In this document: positions 46,107 through 56,309 of the stretch, piece by piece
Layout: every line of letters begins with the position of its first letter
How positions within the stretch are numbered: position 1 is the first letter of the stretch
Assembly: GCF_016735115.1 (NCBI RefSeq)
Contig: NZ_JAERQJ010000003.1
Location: forward strand, 310,001 to 374,000
Origin: Aquimarina mytili
GTDB taxonomy: Bacteria; Bacteroidota; Bacteroidia; Flavobacteriales; Flavobacteriaceae
Length of the DNA stretch: 64,000 nt
Direction of reading: 5' to 3'
Translations under genes and position numbers: made by a program
Notes under the pieces: model-generated
Databases searched by the model: none
Seen by the model: the letters and a program-made list of their open reading frames with translations, nothing else
Told to the model about the DNA's origin: nothing

Positions 46107-48307
46107 TTGTCTTTGTTAAGGGTTAGCTTTACTTTGGTTCCTTCAGAGTTTTCTTCTAAATCAGTTATAAAAACATCTACTTTATCTTTATACATTTTAT
46201 TCAGGATTGCAATTCTCTTCCTGATATTGCCCATACCTTTTGATTTTTGCAGTTTCTGATTTTGAGTTTTCAATTCTTTAGATTTCTTACGCCCTATTCC
46301 GTTATCAGTAATTATAATTTCAATCGTATCAGATGCAACATTTTGAAAGTTTATGGATAATATTCCTTTTTCAGATTTATAACGTAATCCGTGCCATACT
46401 GCATTTTCAACATATGGTTGAAGTAACATGGGCGGTATCATATATTCATTAACATTTATTTCTGGATCAACCTCTATCGTATAATCAAATTTATCCTGAA
46501 ATCTAAAATGTTCTAACTGCACATACAGCTTTAGTAGTTCTATTTCTTTCTCTAAAGGAATAAAATCTTGTTCACTATTTTCTAAAACGGCTCTCATTAG
46601 CAAGGAAAAATCGGTTAAATATCGATTTGCCGTTCTCTCATCATTTGTAGCTATAAATGTATTTACAGAATTCAATGCATTAAAAATAAAATGAGGATTC
46701 ATCTGCGAACGAAGAGACTTTAGTGCTAATAGGTTATTAGCATATCGCTGTTGTTTCATATTACGAAACATTAAATACGCTGCCAGAAGTAACAATATTG
46801 TAAGCCCAACTAAGAAATAGATCACTATTTGCTGTCTCAAGCTCTGTTGATTTGCCAATTCTTGAGAAGCAAATGCAAGTTCGTATCGAGTTTCATTAAG
46901 TTCTCTATCTTTTTCTAATGTTGTTATTCGGTTAGCTTTTTGGGCTAATTCTCTACTAAAACGTGCCGCTTGAGAGATCTCTTGATCTTTTTGAATATAA
47001 AGCTTATCGATAATCACCTCATACTCCTCAAAAGCTTCAGATGCTTTTTTCAATTCGCCTTTTTCTCGATACACTTCGCCTAACTTTCTAGCTGCATCTT
47101 TTTGAACAATCAGATCATTTTTTGATTTCGCTTCTTTTTTACTTTCTTCTAAATAGGTAATAGCTTCATCATATTCTTGTTGAGCTGCAAAAGCGCTTGC
47201 AATCTTATAATTTTGAACTTGTGGTGTTAGAGATTTATCTTCATTCAATGGAGCTTCTCCTTCAGACTGCTCTATCTCTTCAATATCCTGTAGCGCTTCT
47301 TTTCTTAATTGTATTTCTTTAGCATAGCTATTACTCTTGTTATAAAAATCTGCAGCCACTGTACGTTGTCTTGCTGAAGTTTTCTTGTCTTTTTTTTGGG
47401 CTAATTGTACAGAATTATCCAAATATCCTTCGGCAGCACTTAATTGACCTTGTTGCTGTAATACCTTGGCTAGTTTAGAATTTAACGATATTACCTTTCC
47501 TTCTTGTTTTTTTCTCTGACTTAATGATAAGGCTTTATTATAACTAGTGATAGCTTCACTATACCTTTGCAATCCTTTATAACTGTCTCCTAACCCTTCG
47601 TACACTTGAATTTTTTGAGTTGCACTAAGCCTAGACTTTTGCAATTTGCTAAAAGTGTTAAAAGCAGTTTGATAATTTTTAGCTTCTAATCGAGAGTATC
47701 CTAATTTGATTTCAACATCAGCATTATACTTGTTTTTAAGACTGATTAAATAATTACTTTCTGCCAGATCTGGTTGTTTCCAATGCTTATAAATATCTGC
47801 TAATGCCTCAAAAAGTTCAGCTTTCTTATTATCAGCAGCGGGATCATCATCACGCACCGACTCCAGGGCATTAGTAATATACTCTATACTAGTTGCTGCG
47901 TCTTTTTTTAATGTATTTCTAGCAGCTTCTAAGTTTTGAGTATAGTTAGATTCTAGCTTTTGACCAGCGCGTTTCTTTATTAATTGAGGTTCATTGGGGT
48001 GATCTTCAACTAAAACATCTATATTTTGTCCATCTTTAATCGTATATCGAACTGTAGTAAAACCATCATCCGTAATGATAAGCTCGTCTCCTACTCTAGC
48101 TTCTACTTTAAAATCCCCGAATACATCTGTTGTAACTGTTCCTTTTCCAGCTATAGTAATCTCTGCACCTTTAATTGGTTTTCTTGTGCTTTTTTCTTTT
48201 ACAGACCCCTTGATACTCATCGTACGGGAAACTTCAAAAGTTTCCTGACCAGAAATCAACATGGGAGTAAGCCAAAAAAACATCAGTATTAACCCTATCT
48301 TCTTCAT
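46103..48307 (-). CDS. LytS-type sensor histidine kinase with carboxypeptidase-regulatory-like and TPR domains
   Basis: A 734-aa protein with a signal peptide, then a CarboxypepD_reg-like beta-sandwich at about 28-110 (GSVKEKSTRKPIKGAEITIAG), a TPR-like helical array at about 130-440, a coiled coil and a membrane helix at about 490-515. The kinase part begins QMNPHFIFNALNSVNTFIA with the phosphorylated His, then the HATPase (MLLQPYVENAVWHGL, IIITDNGIG). It signals to the LytTR regulator encoded 4 nt overlapping. The ligand is unknown, presumably periplasmic. Confidence 0.92.
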   Translation of the reverse strand: MKKIGLILMFFWLTPMLISGQETFEVSRTMSIKGSVKEKSTRKPIKGAEITIAGKGTVTTDVFGDFKVEARVGDELIITDDGFTTVRYTIKDGQNIDVLVEDHPNEPQLIKKRAGQKLESNYTQNLEAARNTLKKDAATSIEYITNALESVRDDDPAADNKKAELFEALADIYKHWKQPDLAESNYLISLKNKYNADVEIKLGYSRLEAKNYQTAFNTFSKLQKSRLSATQKIQVYEGLGDSYKGLQRYSEAITSYNKALSLSQRKKQEGKVISLNSKLAKVLQQQGQLSAAEGYLDNSVQLAQKKDKKTSARQRTVAADFYNKSNSYAKEIQLRKEALQDIEEIEQSEGEAPLNEDKSLTPQVQNYKIASAFAAQQEYDEAITYLEESKKEAKSKNDLIVQKDAARKLGEVYREKGELKKASEAFEEYEVIIDKLYIQKDQEISQAARFSRELAQKANRITTLEKDRELNETRYELAFASQELANQQSLRQQIVIYFLVGLTILLLLAAYLMFRNMKQQRYANNLLALKSLRSQMNPHFIFNALNSVNTFIATNDERTANRYLTDFSLLMRAVLENSEQDFIPLEKEIELLKLYVQLEHFRFQDKFDYTIEVDPEINVNEYMIPPMLLQPYVENAVWHGLRYKSEKGILSINFQNVASDTIEIIITDNGIGRKKSKELKTQNQKLQKSKGMGNIRKRIAILNKMYKDKVDVFITDLEENSEGTKVKLTLNKDK

Positions 48308-48528
48308 TATATATTAATTAAAACATGATAAACTTAATCCATTTAAATGGGATAATAAAATCACTATATCGCCATTATGATGTTTTACCATGTTTTTTAT
48401 ACAGAAAATGAAAAGCACACTAATTAAATAGACACGTTTACTAATTACAATCACCCATTCCCTCATTTTAGATTTTTAGTCAAAAAAGTTCGATCTAGTT
48501 TTATCCCGTAATTAAAAAAGGAAAAATT

Positions 48529-49701
48529 ATGAGAACATTTATTATATGGAGTACACTTTGTTTATTAACTCACATTTCTTGTACTGCCAACCATAAACCA
48601 AAAAACGAAATTGCATTAACCAAAGGGCAATCACATCAAATACTAACAACAAAAACGGCTCCAGATACGCGTAACATTCAGGTAGCATTGTTATTAGATA
48701 CTAGCAATAGTATGGACGGGTTAATCGATCAAGCCAAAGCACAACTTTGGGAAATTGTTAATGAACTGTCGTATGCTAAATGCGGACATAGCACGATTCA
48801 ACTACAAATAGCATTATATGAATATGGAAATGATGGGCTTTCTTCTAGAGAAGGATATATCAGGCAAGTATTACCATTTTCAGACGACTTGGATGAGATA
48901 TCTAAAGAACTCTTTGCATTAACCACAAACGGAGGAAATGAATACTGTGGTAAAGTGATTCAATCGTCGATCAATCAATTAGACTGGAAAAAAAATGACG
49001 ATCACCTGAAGTTAATTTTTATTGCCGGCAATGAACCATTCACGCAAGGTCCTGTAAATTATAAAGATGCCGCGACAGATGCTTTAGAAAAAGATATCAC
49101 TATCAATACTATCTTCTGCGGTAACTACAGACAAGGTATCGATACGATGTGGAAACATGGTGCAGATATTACCCATGGAGAATATAGTGCTATAGATCAC
49201 AATCATGAAACTGTACATATTGCTACTCCATATGATGATGTAATTTTAAAGTTAAATCATCAATTAAATGATACGTATATCTATTACGGAAACAGAGGAG
49301 CACAAAAAAGAATGCAGCAAAAAGAACAAGATAAAAATGCCGAATCTTATAGCGCAGCTAACGCAGTAAGTCGTACTGTAAGTAAAAGCTCTGGTTTTTA
49401 TAAAAACAAAAGTTGGGATTTAGTAGACGCCGCCGAAGATGAAGAATTTGAGTTAGAAGAAGTGGTTGCAGAAGAACTACCTGAACAACTTAAAGGAAAA
49501 TCAAAAGGAGAGCTAAAGCAGTACATCTCTGAAAAAAGCAATGAGCGAAAAGAAATACAACAAAAAATACAGGAGCTCAATAAAAAACGAGTAACATATC
49601 TTAAAAACAATCGTAAAAAAGAAGAAAGCAATCTTGAAGCTGCATTATTAAATGCTATCAAAAAACAAGGAAGAAAAAAATCGTTTAGTTGGGAAGAATA
49701 A
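48529..49701 (+). CDS. von Willebrand factor A domain lipoprotein-like protein
   Basis: A 390-aa protein. The N-terminus (RTFIIWSTLCLLTHISCTA) resembles a lipoprotein signal with Cys18. The vWA domain begins QVALLLDTSNSMDGLIDQAK, with the MIDAS motif D-x-S-x-S, and continues to about residue 260. A charged C-terminal coiled-coil (about 310-390; GELKQYISEKSNERKEIQQKIQELNKKRV) follows. It would bind metal and a protein partner at the envelope. It precedes the rhodanese protein, the start of which is 19 nt downstream. Confidence 0.85.
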   Translation: MRTFIIWSTLCLLTHISCTANHKPKNEIALTKGQSHQILTTKTAPDTRNIQVALLLDTSNSMDGLIDQAKAQLWEIVNELSYAKCGHSTIQLQIALYEYGNDGLSSREGYIRQVLPFSDDLDEISKELFALTTNGGNEYCGKVIQSSINQLDWKKNDDHLKLIFIAGNEPFTQGPVNYKDAATDALEKDITINTIFCGNYRQGIDTMWKHGADITHGEYSAIDHNHETVHIATPYDDVILKLNHQLNDTYIYYGNRGAQKRMQQKEQDKNAESYSAANAVSRTVSKSSGFYKNKSWDLVDAAEDEEFELEEVVAEELPEQLKGKSKGELKQYISEKSNERKEIQQKIQELNKKRVTYLKNNRKKEESNLEAALLNAIKKQGRKKSFSWEE

Positions 49702-49720
49702 TCAAAAAAATAGAACCATC

Positions 49721-50233
49721 ATGACAAACTTTATAAAAATAATTCTGTTACTATTTATACCTATATCAATGCAATCACAACAAAGCAAGAAGCTTTCTAA
49801 ATCAAAAGTAGACTATACTTCTTTTTTAGAATTATCTGAAGAAATTTTGGATTATAGACAAGAAAGACTGATTCCTTTAGAAACGTTTTTAGAATATGCC
49901 AGTGAAGAAAACACTATTGTTCTCGATACTCGTTCTGAAACTGCATTTAAACAAAAACACCTTAAAGGAGCAATGCATATCAACTTTTCTGATTTTACAG
50001 ATAAGAAACTTGCCAAAAAGATCCCTTTAAAAGATACCAGAATTTTAATTTATTGTAACAATAATATTGACGGAGACCGTATACATTTTGCATCAAAGAA
50101 AACACCGCTTGCATTGAATATCCCAACATTTATTAATCTCTATGGCTATGGGTATAAAAATGTATATGAATTATCTTCTCTAGTTCCAATAAAAGATCAA
50201 AGATTACAGTTTGAAGGAACTTCGGTGAAATAA
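49721..50233 (+). CDS. Secreted rhodanese-like protein
   Basis: A 170-aa protein with a signal peptide (TNFIKIILLLFIPISMQSQ). The rhodanese fold is seen in TIVLDTRSETAFKQKHLKGAMHINFSDF and ILIYCNNNIDGDRI, where the Cys is the likely active-site residue, and in INLYGYGYKNVYEL. It may transfer sulfur or sense redox in the periplasm. I chose the ATG at 49721 rather than 49652 because it opens the signal peptide and does not overlap the vWA gene. Confidence 0.85.
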   Translation: MTNFIKIILLLFIPISMQSQQSKKLSKSKVDYTSFLELSEEILDYRQERLIPLETFLEYASEENTIVLDTRSETAFKQKHLKGAMHINFSDFTDKKLAKKIPLKDTRILIYCNNNIDGDRIHFASKKTPLALNIPTFINLYGYGYKNVYELSSLVPIKDQRLQFEGTSVK

Positions 50234-50258
50234 AAAGTATTCAAAATCAAATAATATA

Positions 50259-50286
50259 AAAATGCCTGCAGATTTGCAGGCATTTT
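50259..50286. terminator. Bidirectional terminator between the rhodanese and PorP/SprF genes
   Basis: A 12-bp stem AAAATGCCTGCA / TGCAGGCATTTT with a 4-nt loop GATT. Longer outer arms (AAGTATTCAAAAT and ATTTTGAATACTT) can pair as well, so an alternative larger hairpin is possible. Confidence 0.8.
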
Positions 50287-50309
50287 GAATACTTATAAAA
50301 TATGATATA

Positions 50310-51332
50310 TTACTTCGAATTCACTGCAGGACATTTACAGTTCCAGCGCTCTTTACGTTTACCGAAATCATATCCTAATGTGATTTGATGAAAACCACCA
50401 TCACTTAGCACAACAGAATTGGCTTGATAACTATATGTGTACCCAACCATCCATTTTTTATAATTTACACCCAAAAATGGAGTAAAATATTGCAAATTCT
50501 GGCTTGTAACTTCGGTACCATCTTCAGAAAACTGTGCTCCATCCAGGTTACGTCTATATGATAGCCCTCCCCATAATGTAGTAACCTCTCCAAGATCTCT
50601 ATAGACTTTCATATTGGCATCAAAACTAGCTTCTTGTGTTTGTTCTGTTACCTGATACATTGCCGAGGGCTCTAGGCTCCATGCGCTGGCACCAACACCA
50701 AAAAGATATCCTAAAGACATCACATAACGTCTTTGATTATTTGATTCTTGGATCGGCGTATTATTATTAAAAATATCACGTGTAGTTGGCAAAAGGTTTT
50801 TGACTGTAAAATGGGCATACCATTCTAAGAAATTATACGATAACCCAACATCAACATTATAGTAAGAATCTTTTTGGACTCTATCCAGAATTACCGGATC
50901 AGGATCTGCAAAATCGTCTAACCCTCGCAAATCCAAATTAGATTGAATAAATCCTCCACTCACCCCAAAGGATAACATGTTCAGATCTGTTCTATCTCTA
51001 GAAAATAGCAGATGGTATGCAGCAGTTATATATACTCCTGTTTGAGAAAATCTTCCGTTTTCGTCTTTAAATATTATACCACCTAATCCCGTCTTATCTC
51101 CTACTCTAAAATTAATATTAGCAGATTGTGTATTTGGTGCATTATCAACATCAAACCATTGTTTTCTGGCCGTAAGCCTAATTTTGTTAGCATTTGCTGC
51201 ACCTGCCATAGCCGGGTGAACTAAATACAAATTATCAGAAAGATAATCAGCGTATACAGGAATTCCTTCTTGCGAAAAAACATATTGAGAAAGTAATACT
51301 AAAAAGATTACATGTAGCTTTTTAAAGTTCAT
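50310..51332 (-). CDS. PorP/SprF-family outer-membrane protein
   Basis: A 340-aa protein with a signal peptide (NFKKLHVIFLVLLSQYVFSQ). The start EGIPVYADYLSDNLYLVHPAMAGAANANKIRLTARKQW is diagnostic of the PorP/SprF family, beta-barrel proteins associated with type IX secretion and gliding in Bacteroidota. Many genomes hold several paralogues paired with large adhesins, but none lies next to it here. It ends NCKCPAVNSK. Confidence 0.92.
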   Translation of the reverse strand: MNFKKLHVIFLVLLSQYVFSQEGIPVYADYLSDNLYLVHPAMAGAANANKIRLTARKQWFDVDNAPNTQSANINFRVGDKTGLGGIIFKDENGRFSQTGVYITAAYHLLFSRDRTDLNMLSFGVSGGFIQSNLDLRGLDDFADPDPVILDRVQKDSYYNVDVGLSYNFLEWYAHFTVKNLLPTTRDIFNNNTPIQESNNQRRYVMSLGYLFGVGASAWSLEPSAMYQVTEQTQEASFDANMKVYRDLGEVTTLWGGLSYRRNLDGAQFSEDGTEVTSQNLQYFTPFLGVNYKKWMVGYTYSYQANSVVLSDGGFHQITLGYDFGKRKERWNCKCPAVNSK

Positions 51333-51575
51333 TTGGACTCTATCATTTACGGGGCTAAATAGAATTTGTGAATTAAATGTAAACTATTAAAAACAGTTTA
51401 TATTGTGGGGCTTCACTAATAATTTATAAAATTATAATAATCTCAAAGATATAAATTTTTGTTAGAATCAAAGAGTTTACCACTATTTTAAGTAATTATA
51501 GTTAAAAAGTGTTAGCCAAATAAATACCTTAATGATATCGCATTGCTTTTTAGTAAATTTGCTAAAAATTAGCAC

Positions 51576-52481
51576 ATGGAAAAGAATTTTGAAATAAAAA
51601 TAGAAACCACATCCAACCCAGGCATTATAAAATTTGAAGCCAATTATTTTTTAACTCAGCACACAAGCTATGAATTCGAAAATATTGATCAGGCAAAGAA
51701 TTCTCCTTTAGCACAGCAACTATTTTATCTTCCCTTTGTTAAAAGAGTATTTATTGCGCAAAATTTTGTAGCTATAGATAAGTATGATATTGTTGAGTGG
51801 TCAGATGTACAGGATGAAGTAGCCGAGCAAATCAAAAACTACCTCAACAGTAATCAACCTGTCATTACAGAAACTGAAAGCAATAAGAAAGTAGCAATTA
51901 CAATATATGCAGAAAGCACACCAAATCCAGCTGTATTAAAATTTGTTGCCAATAAAAAATTAGTGACTACTGGGCACGAGTTTAAAAATATAGATGATGC
52001 TAAAGAAGCTCCTCTGGTACAAGAGTTATTTCATTTTCCTTTTGTTAAAGAAGTATACATTGACGAAAATTATATCTCGATCAGTAAATACGACATGGCA
52101 GACTGGAACGACATCACTCTAGAAATAAGAGAATTTTTGCGTAATTACCTTGAACAGGGTAAAGAAGTGTTATCTGCCAATGCTACAGTATCTAAAAATG
52201 AAGTCGACAAACAAGCAGATGTAGATTTCGAAAAACTAGATGATGTTTCTAAAGATATCGTAAATATTATTGAAGAATATATTAAACCTGCAGTAGCCAG
52301 TGATGGAGGAAATATATTGTTTGATTCTTATGATCCAGAAAGCAAAGGAGTAAAAGTAATCTTACAGGGAGCTTGTAGTGGTTGCCCATCATCTACTTTT
52401 ACTTTAAAAAATGGTATCGAAAACATGCTCAAAGAGATGCTAAAAGATAAAGTTGAATACGTAGAAGCATTAAATGGGTAG
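51576..52481 (+). CDS. NifU-family iron-sulfur scaffold with duplicated Nfu N-domain
   Basis: A 301-aa protein with three domains. Two tandem Nfu_N domains lie at about residues 1-90 and 100-190, each with a TxxTPNPxxxKF-like start (ETTSNPGIIKFEANYF, AESTPNPAVLKFVANKKL) and a LFxFPFVKxVxIxxNxIxIxKYD end. The C-terminal NifU domain (about 220-301) has the CxxC pair Cys267/Cys270 in GACSGCPSS. It transfers Fe-S clusters to targets. The duplication of the N-domain is usual in flavobacteria but less so elsewhere. Dodecin follows. Confidence 0.93.
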   Translation: MEKNFEIKIETTSNPGIIKFEANYFLTQHTSYEFENIDQAKNSPLAQQLFYLPFVKRVFIAQNFVAIDKYDIVEWSDVQDEVAEQIKNYLNSNQPVITETESNKKVAITIYAESTPNPAVLKFVANKKLVTTGHEFKNIDDAKEAPLVQELFHFPFVKEVYIDENYISISKYDMADWNDITLEIREFLRNYLEQGKEVLSANATVSKNEVDKQADVDFEKLDDVSKDIVNIIEEYIKPAVASDGGNILFDSYDPESKGVKVILQGACSGCPSSTFTLKNGIENMLKEMLKDKVEYVEALNG

Positions 52482-52606
52482 TTCAACGATTAAGCGTTAA
52501 TTACGTCGAAAAAACTGTTAAAATAATACCCCTTTTTATTTCAAAAAGAACAAAGTATGCCGTATCTTAGAGATTCTTTTAAAATATTAACTAAAAAATC
52601 ATTAAA

Positions 52607-52807
52607 ATGGCAATTGTTAAAACTATTGAAATAATAGCAAGCTCTGAAAAAGGATGGGACGATGCTGCTAAAAGCGGAATAAAACAAGCTGCAAAAACAG
52701 TAAAAGGTATTAAATCTGCTTGGGTATCTGACCAAAAAGTTATTGTAAAAGATAATGAAGTAGCTGAGTACAGAGTGAATCTTAAAGTATCTTTTGAGGT
52801 AAAATAA
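52607..52807 (+). CDS. Dodecin
   Basis: A 66-aa flavin-binding dodecamer-forming protein (AIVKTIEIIASSEKGWDDAAKSG, then GIKSAWVSDQKVIVKDNEVAEYRVNLKVSFEV). Trp39 in SAWVSDQ stacks on the flavin. It stores riboflavin or FMN and protects against reactive flavin. Length matches the family. It has its own terminator and is separate from NifU. Confidence 0.92.
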   Translation: MAIVKTIEIIASSEKGWDDAAKSGIKQAAKTVKGIKSAWVSDQKVIVKDNEVAEYRVNLKVSFEVK

Positions 52808-52827
52808 AAATTTACAATTTATTTATG

Positions 52828-52859
52828 AAAAGCATTCTGAGTAGTTCAGGATGCTTTTT
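52828..52859 (+). terminator. Intrinsic terminator after dodecin
   Basis: A 13-bp stem AAAAGCATTCTGA / TCAGGATGCTTTT (one G-T pair) with a 5-nt loop, followed by further T. It closes the dodecin gene 21 nt after the stop. Confidence 0.8.
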
Positions 52860-52888
52860 ATATTTTGAACCATATCAAATTGACTATC

Positions 52889-54991
52889 ATGAAGCATTGG
52901 TTTTTCTACATACTTATTGTTACAACCTCTTGCACAAGTCAAAATCAAAAAACTATGGAGCAACATACATACACCAATGATTTGATTCATGAAACAAGCC
53001 CATACTTACTTCAACATGCTCATAATCCTGTAGATTGGAAACCCTGGAATGAAAAAGCACTGGATCTGGCAAAAAAAGAAAATAAATTGATCATTATCAG
53101 TATTGGTTATGCTGCTTGTCATTGGTGCCATGTTATGGAACATGAGAGTTTTGAAGATCCACAAGTAGCAGAAATAATGAATACCAACTATATCAATATT
53201 AAAGTAGATCGAGAAGAGCGTCCAGATATTGATCAAGTATATATGAATGCTGTACAGCTCATGACCGGAAGTGGCGGTTGGCCGCTTAATGTGGTTGCAC
53301 TACCCGATGGAAGACCCGTATGGGGAGGTACATATTTCCCTAAAGGAAATTGGATTGAAGCCTTGAAACAAATCGCAAATTTATATCAAAAACAGCCCGA
53401 CAAGCTTTTAGAATATGCAGAAAAATTAGAACAAGGAATTAAAGCTATCGATTTCATCGAAACTAATCCCGAAGAACTAAATTTTAGCAAAGATTTTATT
53501 GCTACTGCAATAAAAAAATGGAGTGCCAATTTTGATCATAAGCAAGGAGGCACAAAACGTGTTCCTAAATTTATGATGCCTAATAATTATCAATTCTTAT
53601 TAAGGTATGCACATCAAACTCAGGATAAAAAACTTTTAGAATATGTAGCAAACACCCTTAAAAAAATATCATTTGGCGGTGTATATGATCATATTGGCGG
53701 AGGGTTTTCCAGATATTCTACAGATGCAAAATGGCATATCCCCCACTTCGAAAAAATGCTATACGATAATGCTCAACTCGTAAGCCTATACTCTGATGCT
53801 TATTTGGTAACTCAAGATCCTTGGTTTGAAGATGTAGTACATCAAACTTTAGATTTCATATCAAGAGAGCTTACAAGTACAGATGGTGCGTTTTATTCTT
53901 CGTTAGATGCCGATAGCGAAACTCAAGATGGTGAACTGGAAGAAGGTGCTTTTTATGTGTGGACCAAAGAAGAACTTAGCTCCCTCTTACAAGATGATTA
54001 TACTCTTTTTTCGAACTACTATAATGTTAATACTTATGGGTTTTGGGAAAAAAACAATTATGTCTTAATAAGAAAAGATACTGATCATAAATTTTGCGAA
54101 GAAAATGATATTACATTAGATGCTCTAAGAAAAAAACGTACGCATTGGAAAAAAGTATTACTTCAACAACGAGAAAAGCGCTCTAGACCAAGATTAGATG
54201 ATAAGACATTAACATCCTGGAACGCATTAATGCTTAAGGGATATATTGATGCTTACAAAACTTTTGGGCAAGACCATTATTTAGATACTGCCATAAAAAA
54301 TGCGACATTTATAAAAAACAATCAACTAAAAGAAGAGTACTCATTGTTTCATAACTATAAAAATGGAAAAAGTAATGTAAACGGATATCTCGAAGATTAT
54401 GCGACTGTCATTGAAGCTTTTATTGCTCTATATGAAACTACTTTTGATCCAGAATGGTTAGACATTTCTAAACAACTAACTGAGTATACGCTAACGCATT
54501 TTTTTGATAAAGAAAAGAGTATATTTTATTTTACCTCTGATGAAGACCCAAAGCTTATTGCTCGAACAATAGAGTCAAGTGATAATGTAATTCCGGCATC
54601 CAACTCCATTATGGCAAAGAACCTATTTTTATTGTCTCATTATTATAACATGCCAAATTATAAAAAAATAAGTGATCAGATGCTACACAATATAAAGCCT
54701 CAAATCACATCTTATGCTTCTGCATATTCTAATTGGCTTGATCAAATGCTTAATGTATCGTTCAATTTTTATGAAATAGCGATTACAGGTGAAGCATCTA
54801 AAAACAAGGTAGAACATCTTAATAAAATCTACATCCCTAATAAACTTGTAGCGGCTAGCCAGTTAGATTCTGAAAGAGCACTTTTGAAAAATAGATTTGT
54901 TACTGATAAAACGTTGATTTATGTATGTGTAAATAATGCATGCAAATATCCTGTGAAAAATATAGAAGAAGCTATAAAGTTCATAGAGTAA
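52889..54991 (+). CDS. YyaL/spermatogenesis-associated-20-like thioredoxin-domain lipoprotein
   Basis: A 700-aa protein. The N-terminal region is a lipoprotein-like signal ([16 protein letters not shown], Cys about 15). Residues about 30-190 are the thioredoxin-like DsbH domain ([24 protein letters not shown], then [21 protein letters not shown] and [23 protein letters not shown], with the CHWC pair). Residues about 200-700 are a six-hairpin glycosidase-like region. The role is unknown. ATG 52889 is preferred over TTG 52865 because it starts the signal directly. Confidence 0.9.
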   Translation: MKHWFFYILIVTTSCTSQNQKTMEQHTYTNDLIHETSPYLLQHAHNPVDWKPWNEKALDLAKKENKLIIISIGYAACHWCHVMEHESFEDPQVAEIMNTNYINIKVDREERPDIDQVYMNAVQLMTGSGGWPLNVVALPDGRPVWGGTYFPKGNWIEALKQIANLYQKQPDKLLEYAEKLEQGIKAIDFIETNPEELNFSKDFIATAIKKWSANFDHKQGGTKRVPKFMMPNNYQFLLRYAHQTQDKKLLEYVANTLKKISFGGVYDHIGGGFSRYSTDAKWHIPHFEKMLYDNAQLVSLYSDAYLVTQDPWFEDVVHQTLDFISRELTSTDGAFYSSLDADSETQDGELEEGAFYVWTKEELSSLLQDDYTLFSNYYNVNTYGFWEKNNYVLIRKDTDHKFCEENDITLDALRKKRTHWKKVLLQQREKRSRPRLDDKTLTSWNALMLKGYIDAYKTFGQDHYLDTAIKNATFIKNNQLKEEYSLFHNYKNGKSNVNGYLEDYATVIEAFIALYETTFDPEWLDISKQLTEYTLTHFFDKEKSIFYFTSDEDPKLIARTIESSDNVIPASNSIMAKNLFLLSHYYNMPNYKKISDQMLHNIKPQITSYASAYSNWLDQMLNVSFNFYEIAITGEASKNKVEHLNKIYIPNKLVAASQLDSERALLKNRFVTDKTLIYVCVNNACKYPVKNIEEAIKFIE

Positions 54992-55171
54992 ATTTTCTTC
55001 TCTCTTTGTGTTTACATAATTCATTAAAATCTAAGTACTGACGACTTAAGTATTCTATATTAACATTCAAATTTCACAAAAATAAAGTGTTAAAAATCAT
55101 CGCCCCATTCCACTAAAAAGATCGAAAAACATCGAATTATAACGTTTTCGTAGCTAAAATAAGGTAATTTT

Positions 55172-55186
55172 TACGGTTAAACCGTA
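55172..55186. promoter_or_regulatory. Second copy of the TACGGTTAAACCGTA palindrome
   Basis: A perfect 7-bp-arm palindrome around one central A, identical to 28125-28139 including the preceding TTTT. It ends 163 nt before the start codon at 55350, against 158 nt for the first copy. Likely a shared operator (inference). Confidence 0.5.
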
Positions 55187-55297
55187 GATAAATTATGTAG
55201 ATTTTATGTTAAAATCTCTGTTTTGCTCTTAAAAATTCAATATTTGAAGCATTCGTATTGAATAATTCGCAAAAATATAGCCAAAAAACAAAAATAA

Positions 55298-55328
55298 TTG
55301 TATTTATATACGTGTTTTTTTAAATTTA
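55298..55328 (+). promoter_or_regulatory. Promoter of the first secreted paralogue
   Basis: TTG at 55298-55300, 20 nt, then TAAATTTA at 55321-55328, one base off the TAnnTTTG consensus. The ATG is 21 nt further on. Confidence 0.5.
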
Positions 55329-55349
55329 CTTCACCTAAATCTAAGTGAC

Positions 55350-56054
55350 ATGAAAAAAATACTACTCTTATTATTTTTAATAATATCCCCTGGGCTATTA
55401 CTTGCTCAATTACCTCGAAACTTACTAAAATCTACAGAAAGAGTTTCCACTTTTGACGAATACGATGGTTCGCTGTACATGAAGATGAGATACAAAGAAT
55501 CTAGTGTGATTGATGAAAAATCAGGAACTTTTGATGCCAAACTTAAGTATAACATTTTCACTGATGCTTTAGAGTATAATCAAGGGTCAAAGTTTTTTGA
55601 AGTAGTTAAGAGCCCAACGATACATGCAAGAATTGACGGGGATTATTTTTATTACTGCAATTTTAAAAGTACAAGAGGCCTTAAAAGAGACGGATATTAT
55701 GTATTAGTTGAACTAAATGATAAATATCGAATCTATAAAAGGTTTACACTTAAAATTAAAGAACCTTCTCAAAATACGTTGACACAAATAGAAGAAGCCG
55801 GTCAGCTTAAAATGATAACTACATACTTTGTTGAAGAAGATGGAATGATAATGGAACTTCCAATGAATAAGAAGGATATGTTGGCAACATTTAGCGATAA
55901 GGAAAATGAGCTAAAGGAATACTTGAAAAAGGAAAAAATCCGTTTGAAAAAAGAAGAAGATCTTATTCGATTAGTAGCTAGATATAATGCTTTAAAAAGT
56001 GCAGATTCGAGTCCTTCGCAAAGTCTTTTAAGTAATGTAACACGTAGAGACTAG
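55350..56054 (+). CDS. Secreted protein, paralogue 1 (unknown family)
   Basis: A 234-aa protein with a signal peptide (KKILLLLFLIISPGLLLAQ). The mature part shares long blocks with the next gene: IDEKSGTFDAKLKYNIFTDALE, a tyrosine-rich YFYYCNF, GYYVLVELNDKYRIYKRF, and a C-terminal LKKEEDLIRLVARYNALK then SPSQSLLSN. No family is recognised. The repeated SPSQSLLSN tail may be a localisation or interaction motif. It has its own promoter and terminator and the distal palindrome. Confidence 0.7.
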   Translation: MKKILLLLFLIISPGLLLAQLPRNLLKSTERVSTFDEYDGSLYMKMRYKESSVIDEKSGTFDAKLKYNIFTDALEYNQGSKFFEVVKSPTIHARIDGDYFYYCNFKSTRGLKRDGYYVLVELNDKYRIYKRFTLKIKEPSQNTLTQIEEAGQLKMITTYFVEEDGMIMELPMNKKDMLATFSDKENELKEYLKKEKIRLKKEEDLIRLVARYNALKSADSSPSQSLLSNVTRRD

Positions 56055-56090
56055 ACAACGAAATTCAAATATCTTTTAAAAATATAATTT

Positions 56091-56122
56091 ATGCCATCTA
56101 TGTACACAGATGGCATTTTTTT
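56091..56122 (+). terminator. Terminator after paralogue 1
   Basis: A 9-bp stem ATGCCATCT / AGATGGCAT (56091-56099 with 56108-56116), then TTTTTTT. It separates the two paralogues. Confidence 0.75.
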
Positions 56123-56256
56123 ATTAAAAAAAACCTATCACCTCACCATTTACACAAATACGTATAAAATTCAAATTAAGGACACCTACTACATTGTATT
56201 AAAATCACTATTATTTAACATAATTTTTAAAACACCATTACATTAAAACCTATTTT

Positions 56257-56288
56257 TTTGCATTTAGTCGATTTTTTAATTATATTAG
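56257..56288 (+). promoter_or_regulatory. Probable promoter of the second secreted paralogue
   Basis: TTTG at 56257-56260, 20 nt, then TATATTAG at 56281-56288, one base off TAnnTTTG. The start codon is at 56310. No copy of the TACGGTTAAACCGTA palindrome is seen here. Confidence 0.45.
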
Positions 56289-56309
56289 TAATGATAAAAT
56301 CAAGTCGTT

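Larger units (their letters stand above)
54992..55349. other. Intergenic region with palindrome and promoter
   Basis: A 358-nt AT-rich region with no gene. It contains the palindrome TACGGTTAAACCGTA at 55172-55186 and a promoter-like pair at 55298-55328 ahead of the next gene. Confidence 0.6.
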
